Assembly: GCF_025215495.1 (NCBI RefSeq)
Contig: NZ_CP104302.1
Coordinates: forward strand, 1,736,001 to 1,800,000
DNA length: 64,000 nucleotides
Direction: 5' to 3'
Source: Mycolicibacterium brumae
Lineage (GTDB): Bacteria > Actinomycetota > Actinomycetes > Mycobacteriales > Mycobacteriaceae
In this document: positions 23,644-31,072 of the stretch, piece by piece
How the letters are laid out: each line of letters starts with the position of its first letter
Numbering within the stretch: the first letter of the stretch is position 1
Notes under the pieces: generated by a model
Seen by the model: the letters and a program-made list of their open reading frames with translations, nothing else
Databases searched by the model: none
What the model was told of the DNA's origin: nothing
Position numbers and translations under genes: made by a program

Positions 23644-23750
23644 TGCGAGGCTAACGGACCGAGCCGGAGTCCTGAGGGCTGCAGGACCGCCGGTCCACTC
23701 CGAAGGTTGGGGCCCCGCGCCGAAAGGCGCGGGGCCCCAATCGCTTTTTG
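23644..23750 (+). ncRNA. mrsI: MrsI iron-stress small RNA (ncRv11846 homologue)
   Basis: A strong IdeR-overlapped promoter is followed about 105 bases later by an intrinsic terminator, with no ORF between. Position next to blaI and before the Rv1847 thioesterase is that of M. tuberculosis MrsI, the iron-sparing small RNA. The fold is readable: outer stem GGACCG (23656-23661) with CGGTCC (23691-23696); inner stem GTCCT (23669-23673) with AGGAC (23683-23687); a nine-base apical loop GAGGGCTGC (23674-23682). In M. tuberculosis MrsI represses bfrA through a six-base seed. Here GGGCTG in the loop is complementary to CAGCCC in the bfrA leader (39342-39347). Confidence 0.85.
23709..23749 (+). terminator. 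Intrinsic terminator of MrsI
   Basis: A perfect 13-bp stem (23709-23721 with 23726-23738) closed by a GAAA tetraloop is followed by AATCGCTTTTT. This is a textbook rho-independent terminator, rare in mycobacteria, and fixes the 3' end of the small RNA. Confidence 0.95.
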
Positions 23751-23807
23751 CGCCGATGCGCGGTTTCGAGATGCGATTCGGCGGCCGTTAGGTGTAGACC
23801 TGAAACC

Positions 23808-24221
23808 GTGGAAGCGAACTCGTCACCGGTGCCCGCGGACAAATCCGCGCCGTTCGACAACGTGATCGGCCTCACCTATACCGAGGTCGGCCCAGACGGC
23901 GCCAAGGCCCAGCTGGAGGTGAACCCGACCCTGCTGCAGCCAGCCGGACTCATCCACGGCGGCGTCTACTGCGCGATGATCGAGTCGATGGCCAGCGTGT
24001 CCGGCTACGCCTGGCTGCTCGAGCACGGCGGCGGAACGGTCGTCGGGGTCAACAACAACACCGATTTCCTGCGCGCGCTGACCGGCGGAACGGTCTACGG
24101 CGCCACCGAACCGATCCACCGCGGCCGTCGTCAACAACTCTGGCTGGTGACGATCCGCGATGAGAAGGACCGCGCCGTCGCGCGCGGCCAGGTTCGACTG
24201 CAGAACCTGCCGCCGGAGTAG
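23808..24221 (+). CDS. PaaI-type hotdog-fold thioesterase, Rv1847 homologue
   Basis: A 137-residue protein starting at GTG 23808. The hotdog thioesterase signature is present: QPAGLIHGGVYCAMIESMASVSGYAW, with the HGG motif and downstream acidic catalytic residue, then VNNNTDFLRALTGGTVYGATEPIHRGRRQQLW. The group hydrolyses acyl-CoA or hydroxyphenylacetyl-CoA-type thioesters. The urease operon that follows this gene in M. tuberculosis is absent; ndh comes next in convergent orientation. Confidence 0.87.
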   Translation: MEANSSPVPADKSAPFDNVIGLTYTEVGPDGAKAQLEVNPTLLQPAGLIHGGVYCAMIESMASVSGYAWLLEHGGGTVVGVNNNTDFLRALTGGTVYGATEPIHRGRRQQLWLVTIRDEKDRAVARGQVRLQNLPPE

Positions 24222-24223
24222 CC

Positions 24224-24243
24224 GGCCGGCTGGTTAGCCGGCC
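24224..24243. terminator. Hairpin between convergent thioesterase and ndh genes
   Basis: GGCCGGCT and AGCCGGCC form a perfect 8-bp stem around GGTT. It lies directly after the thioesterase stop and spans the ndh stop (24234-24236), so it is placed to end both transcripts. No U-tract on the plus strand beyond TTCT. Confidence 0.5.
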
Positions 24244-25598
24244 TTCTCGTTCTCGACGGCGGCGATCTCCTCGAGTTGCTCGATCCGGGTGCGGGCGTAG
24301 GCCTGCTGCTCGGTCATGGTCAGCTGTCCGCGGCCCGGTGACAGGAACGACCGGGTCCAGGACAGCACCGTCATCAGCTTGGACTGGAACCCGACCAGGT
24401 AGATCAGGTGCAACCCGAGCCAGGCGAGCCACGCCAGGAAGCCGCCGAACTCCAGCTTGCCGACCTGGGCCACCGCCGAGTACTTCGACACCGCGGCCAT
24501 CGAACCCTTGTTGAAGTACTTGAACGGGGCCCGGCTGTCCGGGGAGGCGCCCTTGAGTTCGGCCTTGATCAGATCCGCCGCGTACTTGGCGCCCTGGATC
24601 GCGCCCTGGGCCTGTCCGGGCACGCCCTCGACGAACGCCATGTCGCCGACCACCCAGACGTTCGGGTGCCCGGGAATGGTGAGGTCGGGCAGCACCTTGA
24701 CCCGGCCGGCCCGGTCGATCTCGGTGTCGGACTGCCGCGCCAGGTCCGCGCCCAGCGGGCTGGCCGCCACGCCGGCCGACCACACCTTGGTCGCCGACTC
24801 GATGCGCTTGCTGGTGCCGTCCTTGTACTTGACCACCAGTCCGTTGCGGTCGACGTCGGTGACCATCGCGTTCAGCTGGATCTCGACGCCCAGCTTCTCC
24901 AGCCGCTTGTGCGCCTTCGCGCCCAGCTTGGGTCCCATCGGCGGCAGCACCTGGTCGGCGCCTTCGATCAGGATGACCCGGGCCTGGGTGGGGTCGATGT
25001 GCCGGAAGGCGCCTTTGAGGGTGCTGTCGGACAGCTCGGCGATCTGGCCGGCCATCTCCACGCCGGTGGGGCCGGCGCCGACGACGACGAAGGTCAGCAG
25101 CTTCTCCCGGCGCACCGGGTCGCTGGACCGTTCGGCCTGCTCGAACGCGCCGAGGATCCGGCCGCGCAGCTCCAGCGCGTCGTCGATGGTCTTCATACCG
25201 GGCGCCCATTCGGCGAACTGGTCGTTGCCGAAGTACGACTGCCCGGCGCCGGCGGCGATGATCAGGCTGTCGTACGGCGTGCGGTAGCTGTGCCCGAGCA
25301 GCACCGAGTCCACGGTCTGGTTGACCAGGTCGATGTGGGTGGCCTCGCCGAGCACCACCTGGGCGTTGCGCTGCTTGCGCATGATCAGCCGGGTCGGCGG
25401 CGCGATCTCCCCCTCGGACAGGATTCCGGTGGCGACCTGGTACAGCAGCGGCTGGAACAGGTGGTGTGTCGTCTTGGCTATCAGCTTGATGTCGACATCG
25501 GCGCGCCGCAGCTTCTGCGCCGCGTTCAGGCCGCCGAAGCCGGAACCGATGATGACGACCTTGTGCTTATCCGATTGAACGGCACCGGGATGGCTCAC
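24234..25598 (-). CDS. ndh: Type II NADH dehydrogenase
   Basis: A 454-residue protein, GTG 25598, matching Rv1854c. Two Rossmann motifs are visible: VVIIGSGFGGLNAA (FAD, about residues 13-26) and TFVVVGAGPTGVEMAGQIAEL (NADH, about 170-190). VWVVGDMAFVEGVPGQAQGAIQGAKYAAD is the second FAD-contact region, and FLAWLAWLGLHLIYLVGF near the C-terminus is the membrane-anchoring segment. It transfers electrons from NADH to menaquinone without pumping protons. Confidence 0.95.
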   Translation of the reverse strand: MSHPGAVQSDKHKVVIIGSGFGGLNAAQKLRRADVDIKLIAKTTHHLFQPLLYQVATGILSEGEIAPPTRLIMRKQRNAQVVLGEATHIDLVNQTVDSVLLGHSYRTPYDSLIIAAGAGQSYFGNDQFAEWAPGMKTIDDALELRGRILGAFEQAERSSDPVRREKLLTFVVVGAGPTGVEMAGQIAELSDSTLKGAFRHIDPTQARVILIEGADQVLPPMGPKLGAKAHKRLEKLGVEIQLNAMVTDVDRNGLVVKYKDGTSKRIESATKVWSAGVAASPLGADLARQSDTEIDRAGRVKVLPDLTIPGHPNVWVVGDMAFVEGVPGQAQGAIQGAKYAADLIKAELKGASPDSRAPFKYFNKGSMAAVSKYSAVAQVGKLEFGGFLAWLAWLGLHLIYLVGFQSKLMTVLSWTRSFLSPGRGQLTMTEQQAYARTRIEQLEEIAAVENEKAG

Positions 25599-25680
25599 CT
25601 TTGGCTCCTAGAACAGGCTGTTGAAATCGACCGCCTATACCGTAGCCGTCCGCGGCCGGAGCGTCCCGGGGAAGTCCCGA

Positions 25681-26592
25681 TCATCGCAGCATCGGAGTCA
25701 GCGCGGCGCCGAGTTCGGTGATCGCCCCGGGCCGGTAGAACGGCATATTGACCGCGATGCCGGTGACGCCGGCGTCGAGCACCTTGCGCTGGATCTGCTC
25801 GGCGATCGAGTCCGGACTGCCGGCCAGCACCCGGTCGGCCCGGTCGCCGAGCGCGTCGACGTCGAAGTTCTCGTCGACGATCGCGGTGGCCAGGATGCTG
25901 GTGGCCAGCGTCGCCGGATCGCGGTCGATCTCCTCGCAGCAACGTCGGGCCACCCCCACCTTGTGCGCGAGCTCGCTGAATCCGGCGATCAGGTTGAGGT
26001 GGTCGAAGTGCCGGGCGGCCAGCGGGATGGTCTTGCGCTCACCGCTGCCGCCGATCATCAGCGGAATGTGGTCGCGGTAGCGCGGCTCGGACATCGCCTG
26101 ATCGCACCGGTAGTACTCGCCGGAGAAGGTGGGCCGTTCCCCGCGCAGCATCGGCAGGATGATCTCCAGCGCCTCGCCGAGCTTGGCGAACCGTTCAGTG
26201 AAGGTGCCGAAGTCGAAGCCGAGTTGGTCGTGCTCCAGCTCGAACCAGCCGGTGCCCAGGCCGAGGATGGCGCGGCCGGCGCTGATCACGTCGAGCGTGG
26301 TGATCTGCTTGGCCAGCAGCGTCGGGTTGCGGTAGGTGTTGCCGGTCACCAAGGTGCCCAGCTGCAGGTTCTGGGTATGCGCGGCGAGCGCGCCGAGGGT
26401 GGTGTAGGCCTCCAGCATCGGCTGGTCGGGCTCACCGAGCATGGGCAGTTGATAGAAGTGGTCCATCACGAACAGCGCCTCGAAGCCGGCGGCGTCGGCT
26501 TCGGCGGCCTGTGCGACGACGGTGGGGAAGAGGTTCTCGACGCCGGAGCCGTAGGAGAAGTTCGGGATCTGCAGTGCGAGTCGGAAGGTCAC
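25681..26592 (-). CDS. LLM-class F420-dependent oxidoreductase, Rv1855c homologue
   Basis: A 303-residue luciferase-like (alpha/beta barrel) protein, GTG 26592. Typical features are FRLALQIPNFSYG, EALFVMDHFYQLP, TLGALAAHTQNLQLGTLVTGNTYRNPTLLAKQITTLDVISAGRAILGLGTGWFE and PLMIGGSGERKTIPLAARHFDHLNLI. Members named TIGR03560-type use F420 in mycobacteria. Substrate unknown. It is downstream of the SDR gene and upstream of ndh on the same strand, matching Rv1854c-Rv1856c order. Confidence 0.88.
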   Translation of the reverse strand: MTFRLALQIPNFSYGSGVENLFPTVVAQAAEADAAGFEALFVMDHFYQLPMLGEPDQPMLEAYTTLGALAAHTQNLQLGTLVTGNTYRNPTLLAKQITTLDVISAGRAILGLGTGWFELEHDQLGFDFGTFTERFAKLGEALEIILPMLRGERPTFSGEYYRCDQAMSEPRYRDHIPLMIGGSGERKTIPLAARHFDHLNLIAGFSELAHKVGVARRCCEEIDRDPATLATSILATAIVDENFDVDALGDRADRVLAGSPDSIAEQIQRKVLDAGVTGIAVNMPFYRPGAITELGAALTPMLR

Positions 26593-26647
26593 CTGCTCGA
26601 CCCTAACCGCGAAACGGCGGCGGGGCTCGTGAGCGGCGATCCTCTAC

Positions 26648-27325
26648 TCAGCCGAAGTGTGCGGGAACCCCGTTGCTGACGTGCAGGGTCTGCCCGGTGA
26701 TGTGCCGGGCCGACGGGCTGGTCAGAAACAGCGCGAGCCGGGTGATCTCAGCCGGCACCGTCGGCTGCGGAGCGGACAGGCCGTCGTATCCGGTCTCCAT
26801 GCTGCGGCCGGCGGCGATGACGTTCACGGTGATGCCGCGGGTGCCGAAGTGCTGGGCCTGGCCGGCGGTCCAGTCCGACAGCGCCGATTTCACCGCGGCC
26901 GCGATGCTGCCGTCGCGGACCGGCTCGGGCACCAGCGACAGGATCGCGCCACCGGAGCGCAGGTGATCGCCGATGGTCTGCAGCATCAGGATCGGGGCCA
27001 GCACGGTGGTGTCGAGCGCCTCATGCCAGGCCGCCGAGGTCTGGGCCAGGGTGTAGGTGCGGGGATCGCCGGGATCGCGCCGCGGCGCGGGCACGTTGAC
27101 GATGGCGTCGAGGTGATGCGGGAACAGGCTGCGCGCCTCGGCCAGGCCCGCGGCGTCGGCGGTGTCGCACACCACGTAGTCGACGTCGAGTTCCTTGGCC
27201 AGGATCTCCAGATCGTCGCGCAACCGCCCGGACACCACCACGTTGTGGCCGGCGTCGAGGAATCCGGCCGCGACCGCGCGCCCCACCTCGGTGTCGGCCC
27301 CGGTGACGAGTACCTCCATCGCCAT
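26648..27325 (-). CDS. Short-chain dehydrogenase/reductase, Rv1856c homologue
   Basis: A 225-residue SDR, ATG 27325 behind GGAGACC (another ATG follows at 27319). TGADTEVGRAVAAGFL is a variant of the TGxxxGxG cofactor motif, and the Asp-type acidic residue after the second strand is replaced by SGR, suggesting NADPH. The catalytic Ser-Tyr-Lys triad is not obvious: LSLVPEPVRDGSIAAAVKSALSDWTAG lacks the YxxxK tyrosine in place, so it may be an atypical or non-catalytic SDR. Adjacent to the LLM gene. Confidence 0.8.
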   Translation of the reverse strand: MAMEVLVTGADTEVGRAVAAGFLDAGHNVVVSGRLRDDLEILAKELDVDYVVCDTADAAGLAEARSLFPHHLDAIVNVPAPRRDPGDPRTYTLAQTSAAWHEALDTTVLAPILMLQTIGDHLRSGGAILSLVPEPVRDGSIAAAVKSALSDWTAGQAQHFGTRGITVNVIAAGRSMETGYDGLSAPQPTVPAEITRLALFLTSPSARHITGQTLHVSNGVPAHFG

Positions 27326-27497
27326 AGTCCTGGTCTCCTTGCGTGCGCCGGCGAACGTGAAATCGCAGTACACGTTACTGGACGGTAGTTATCCTGCGAA
27401 ATTCTTCCGACGGTGAGCCGGACGGCTCCCGGTGGCGACACCAGATCACCTCACAGCCGCGCGGTCGTTTGCGGCGGGCCCTGGACACGGTAGGTTC

Positions 27498-28499
27498 ATG
27501 GGCATGTCTTCGTTTGCCCGCAAGCATTCCCGGCTGTCCGCGATCGCCGGCGCCGGTGTGATCGCGCTGGTGCTGCCCATGTCGGTCGCCCACGCCGACC
27601 CGGAGCCGCCGGTCGACCCCAATGCCCCGACGGCGCCGGCGGAACCGGCCCCGCCGGCCGACCCCAACGCTCCCGCTGCGCCGGCCGACCCGGCCGCTCC
27701 CGCCGATCCGGCCGCCCCGGCTGACCCCGCAGCGCCAGCGGACCCCGCCGCCCCCGCGGACCCGAACGCCCCTGCGCCGGCCGATCCGAATGCCGCGCCG
27801 GCCGCGCCCGAGGACCCGGCGCTCGCCGACCCGAACCGGGTCAACAACGCGGCGGGCGGATTCAGTTTCGTGCCGCCCCCGGGCTGGACCGTCGGCGACG
27901 CCAGCCGGCTCAACTACGGCCAGGCGCTGCTGACCAAGACTGTCGAGCCGGCCGCCCCTGGCGCCCCGGCCCCGGAGCCCGCCACCGACACCAGCATCCT
28001 GCTGGGCCGGCTGGACCTGAAGCTGTTCGCCGGCGCCGAGCCGGACAACGCCAAGGCCGCCCGCCGACTCGCCTCGGACATGGGCGAATTCTTCATGCCG
28101 TTCCCCGGCACCCGGCTGAACCAGTCCAGCGCCCCGCTGGACGCCGGCGGGATGACCGGCTCCGCGGAGTACTACGAGGTGAAGTTCACCGACGAGAGCA
28201 AGCCGGCCGGCCAGATCTGGGCCGGCGTGGTCGGCGACGCGGGCGTCAACCTGCCGCGCGAGCAGCGCAATCAGCGCTGGTTCGTGGTGTGGCTGGGCAC
28301 CGCCAACGACCCGATCGACCAGGCCGCCGCCACCGCGCTGGCCAACTCGATCCGGCAGTGGACCCCGCCGCCAGCCGAACCGGCCCCCGCGGCCGATCCC
28401 AACGCGGCGCCGGCCGCCGACCTGCCCCCGGGCGCCATGCAGCCCGGCGAGGTCCGGCCGGTCGAGAACCCGGATCCGGCCATGCTTCCCCCGGCCTGA
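27498..28499 (+). CDS. apa: Apa, alanine-proline-rich secreted protein (fibronectin attachment protein)
   Basis: A 333-residue protein with ATG 27498 (or 27504). A signal peptide ends at AHA-DPEPP (about residue 36). Residues 37-110 are repeats of Pro-Ala-Asp (APADPAAP units). The globular FAP domain (about 115-290) matches M. tuberculosis Apa closely: [55 protein letters not shown] and [15 protein letters not shown]. The tail is again Pro-rich. Apa is a secreted, O-mannosylated adhesin that binds fibronectin and lectins. A strong terminator follows. Confidence 0.94.
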   Translation: MGMSSFARKHSRLSAIAGAGVIALVLPMSVAHADPEPPVDPNAPTAPAEPAPPADPNAPAAPADPAAPADPAAPADPAAPADPAAPADPNAPAPADPNAAPAAPEDPALADPNRVNNAAGGFSFVPPPGWTVGDASRLNYGQALLTKTVEPAAPGAPAPEPATDTSILLGRLDLKLFAGAEPDNAKAARRLASDMGEFFMPFPGTRLNQSSAPLDAGGMTGSAEYYEVKFTDESKPAGQIWAGVVGDAGVNLPREQRNQRWFVVWLGTANDPIDQAAATALANSIRQWTPPPAEPAPAADPNAAPAADLPPGAMQPGEVRPVENPDPAMLPPA

Positions 28500-28518
28500 C
28501 CGAACAGCTCCGAGCAAA

Positions 28519-28553
28519 CCCCGGTCCGCGTGCGAACGCGGACCGGGGTTTTC
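28519..28553 (+). terminator. Intrinsic terminator after apa
   Basis: A perfect 13-bp stem, CCCCGGTCCGCGT with ACGCGGACCGGGG, closed by GCGA (28519-28548), is followed by TTTTCT. Ends the apa transcript. Confidence 0.93.
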
Positions 28554-28574
28554 TCTGCCGTCGCCAAAGTGGAT

Positions 28575-28600
28575 GTTGAATCGTTACCCGCGGCGGGTAT
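28575..28600 (+). promoter_or_regulatory. Possible SigF-type promoter of the GlsB-family gene
   Basis: GTTG (28575-28578) and GGGTAT (28595-28600) are 16 bases apart, close to the mycobacterial SigF pattern GTTT-N15-17-GGGTAT. The downstream gene is a general-stress-type membrane protein, which fits. The -35 match is incomplete. Confidence 0.5.
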
Positions 28601-28653
28601 AGCTGAAGGGACGACCCGGGTCCGCCGGACCCGAAACGGACAAGGAGACCGCG

Positions 28654-28980
28654 ATGGACACCCTGCTTGTGACGACCCTGGCTTCCGGGCCGACCGTCGA
28701 ACTGCTCGCCGAACGGTCGACCACCTTGACCAGCGTCGGCTGGATCGGCTACATCATCATCGGCGCCCTGGCCGGCTGGATTGCCGGCAAACTGGTCAAG
28801 GGCGGTGGGTCCGGCCTGCTGATGAACATCGTGATCGGCGTCGTCGGCGCGCTGATCGGCGGATTCCTGCTGAGCTTCTTCCTGGACACCGCCGGTGGCG
28901 GCTGGTGGTTCACCCTGTTCACCGCAATCCTCGGATCGGTGATCCTGTTGACGGTGGTCGGGAAGGTGCAGAACAAATAG
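28654..28980 (+). CDS. GlsB/YeaQ/YmgE-family stress membrane protein, Rv1861 homologue
   Basis: A 108-residue protein, ATG 28654 with AAGGAGA before it. Three membrane spans carry the transglycosylase-associated signature: VGWIGYIIIGALAGWIAGKLVKGG, GLLMNIVIGVVGALIGGFLLSFFL and WFTLFTAILGSVILLTVVGKV. The family is small, Gly-rich and stress-linked in many bacteria; its biochemical role is unknown. It follows apa as Rv1861 does, but behind its own promoter. Confidence 0.9.
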   Translation: MDTLLVTTLASGPTVELLAERSTTLTSVGWIGYIIIGALAGWIAGKLVKGGGSGLLMNIVIGVVGALIGGFLLSFFLDTAGGGWWFTLFTAILGSVILLTVVGKVQNK

Positions 28981-29022
28981 CCGCCTGGCACGGTCCGACG
29001 ACGGCGCGTCGACCCGCTGAAA

Positions 29023-30012
29023 TCAGCGGATTGGCGCGCCGTCGAGCGTGGTGACCATATCGTCGAGCGGGCGGCGCGGCGTGGCGGGCAACGGGTCGGC
29101 GTTGATCGGAGCCCAGCCGATCCGCAGCAGCATCTGCGGCTCGCAGGCGCCGCCCAGCACCACGGTGCGGACCAGGTCCCGGGTCTTGGGCACCTCGAGC
29201 GGATCGGTCAACGGGCAACTGGACAGACCCAGCGCGGTGGCGGTCAGCAAGACGGCGCCGGTCGCCTCACCGGCGCGCAGCACGGTCAGCGGGTCATCGT
29301 TGGCCGTGCCGAGCGCGACCACGATGCCGGCGTCATCGCGGGCGTCGACGCCCGCCGGCTGCGCCAGATCGGGGCTGGCGAAGCGGCGCGCCGGGAACGC
29401 GGCCTGCCGATCGACGGCGGGAGTGTTGCGCGCGGGCACGCCGACGTCGCCGGCCACCCGTCCGCTCCACTGCGCAAGCTCGGCCAGGTAGTCGGCGTCG
29501 TCGGAGCGATGCCGCACCGCGGCCGCCAGCACCCGGCTGATCTGGCCGGTTTTCACTCGGCGCAGGGTGACGCCGAGGCGCGCGGCCCGGGCCGCCATCA
29601 GCGCGATATCGCCGCCGGGCACCGGCCACGAGCTGTAGATCCGGCGGTCCGAGCGCCGCCGCGGGATGGCCGCGGCCAGCGCGATGTCCTGCTCACTGCC
29701 GCCGCGGTCGCAGAACTCGATGCTGGCCAGGTGATCGGGCTCGCTCGGGTCGGGCATCCGTCGCACGTGCGTCTGCCAGCCCAGGGCGGCCATGCCGACG
29801 ACGAAATGCTGCAGGGCCGCCCCACAACTGAGGATCAGGTCCCGCCGCGCCGGGTCCGTGTGCGGCAGGTGTTGCGCGGAGTCGGCGTACAGGTGCGCCG
29901 ACTCCTGACCGATCCGCCACTTCCAGGGCTGGGAATTGTGCACCGACGGCGCCCGCATCGCGAGGGCCAAGGCGGCGCGGACCGTGTCCTGGTCCGGCAG
30001 GTCGAAGCTCAT
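29023..30012 (-). CDS. Acg-family FMN-binding nitroreductase-like protein
   Basis: A 329-residue protein; ATG 30012 is preferred over the upstream TTG. Features of the Acg/Rv2032/Rv3131 group: VRAALALAMRAPSVHNSQPWKWRIG, HTDPARRDLILSCGAALQHFVVGMAALGW, RRSDRRIYSSWPVPG and LGLSSCPLTDPLEVPKTRDLVR. This is a duplicated nitroreductase fold that binds FMN with a lid covering the site and often lacks classical nitroreductase activity. M. tuberculosis members belong to the DosR dormancy regulon; I did not find a convincing DosR box here. Confidence 0.87.
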   Translation of the reverse strand: MSFDLPDQDTVRAALALAMRAPSVHNSQPWKWRIGQESAHLYADSAQHLPHTDPARRDLILSCGAALQHFVVGMAALGWQTHVRRMPDPSEPDHLASIEFCDRGGSEQDIALAAAIPRRRSDRRIYSSWPVPGGDIALMAARAARLGVTLRRVKTGQISRVLAAAVRHRSDDADYLAELAQWSGRVAGDVGVPARNTPAVDRQAAFPARRFASPDLAQPAGVDARDDAGIVVALGTANDDPLTVLRAGEATGAVLLTATALGLSSCPLTDPLEVPKTRDLVRTVVLGGACEPQMLLRIGWAPINADPLPATPRRPLDDMVTTLDGAPIR

Positions 30013-30051
30013 ACCCAAACAGTGGCGCCGCGAGGTCGATCAGGGGGTGCG

Positions 30052-30078
30052 CAAAAGGCCCCGATCAGGGGGCTTTTG
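30052..30078. terminator. Bidirectional-type hairpin downstream of the CPBP gene
   Basis: CAAAAGGCCCC and GGGGGCTTTTG pair with one mismatch around GATCA. The A and T runs lie inside the stem, so the hairpin reads as a terminator on either strand. An 11-bp direct repeat CGATCAGGGGG (30037-30047 and 30062-30072) overlaps it. Confidence 0.6.
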
Positions 30079-30094
30079 GTCACTTCCGGGATTT

Positions 30095-30910
30095 CTAGGA
30101 GGCGGCGTGCCAGACCAGCGCCGCCGCGAGCGCGCCGATCCCGTTCAGCGACCAGTGCAGCGCGATGGGGGCGATCAGGCTGCCGCTGCGCCGGCGCAGC
30201 CAGCTGAACACGAAACCGGCCGCCGCGGTGGCGATGACCGCCCCGACGATGCCGACGACGGTGCCGAAGACGCCGCCGCCGAGGATGCGGCTGAACCCTA
30301 CGTTGCCCGCGGTCAGGCCCAGCGAGCTGGCGATGTGCCAGAAGCCGAAGAGCAGCGACCCGACGGCGAGCACCCCGCGGAAGCCCCAGGCCCGGTCCAG
30401 CGCGCCGTGCAGCACCCCGCGAAACGCCAGTTCTTCGGGGATGACGGTCTGCAGCGGAATGATCACCATCGAGGCGATCAGCGCGCCGGACAACGTCGCG
30501 TAGTGGTCGTTGAGGAACAGCGGGCGGGTCCACGGCAGCACCGCGCCGACCGCGACAACGGTGGCGACCAGGCCGAAAGCGCCCAGCCCGTACACCGCTC
30601 CGGAGCGCCAGTGCTCCCGGCCGAGCCCGAGTTCGGCCCAGCCGAGGCCGCGTGAGCGGACCAGCAGCACCAGACCCAGCGCGGCCGCCGGCACGGTCAC
30701 CACGTTCGCCCACGGGGTGGTGAAGTGGGCAATCAGGTTCGTCATCGCCAGCACCACCACGACCACCGCGATATCGACGTGGACACGGGCGTGCTGCAGC
30801 GCCGACAACAGCGAATGCAAGGGGTGCGCGGCGGTGAAATGATCGACGGAATGGTCCCCGACGGCGGGCCCGTTGGCGGGCAGCGCGGCGGCAGGGGCGT
30901 CGATGATCAC
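30095..30910 (-). CDS. CPBP-family intramembrane metalloprotease
   Basis: The frame is open far upstream, but GTG 30910 gives a 271-residue protein of family length and sits six bases after TATGCT on its strand (30922-30917), a layout typical of leaderless mycobacterial messages. About seven spans. CPBP (CAAX/Abi) motifs: IPEELAFRGVLHGALDRAWG (EExxxR), FGFWHIASSLG (FxxxH) and IAPIALHWSLNGIG (HxxxN). Rv1863c, two loci from Rv1861 in M. tuberculosis, is a likely counterpart. Substrates unknown. Confidence 0.85.
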   Translation of the reverse strand: MIIDAPAAALPANGPAVGDHSVDHFTAAHPLHSLLSALQHARVHVDIAVVVVVLAMTNLIAHFTTPWANVVTVPAAALGLVLLVRSRGLGWAELGLGREHWRSGAVYGLGAFGLVATVVAVGAVLPWTRPLFLNDHYATLSGALIASMVIIPLQTVIPEELAFRGVLHGALDRAWGFRGVLAVGSLLFGFWHIASSLGLTAGNVGFSRILGGGVFGTVVGIVGAVIATAAAGFVFSWLRRRSGSLIAPIALHWSLNGIGALAAALVWHAAS

Positions 30911-31072
30911 CGGGAGAGCATACCGGGAACTCGCCCAGACACCGATCCGCGATGCCGTGACCTGCGGACTCACCCTCTGGAACGGGCCAGGGGAGCAGCC
31001 CGCGCGGCCAAACCCGCACGGTATAACTGAGAAACTCTTATCCTCTAGTTCATTCGGCGATCGGGGGCTGGC

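Noticed and set aside
30080..30098. DosR box upstream of the Acg-type gene
   Set aside because: Best match on the minus strand is about 10 of 14 core positions without symmetry, overlapping a terminator hairpin; not convincing.
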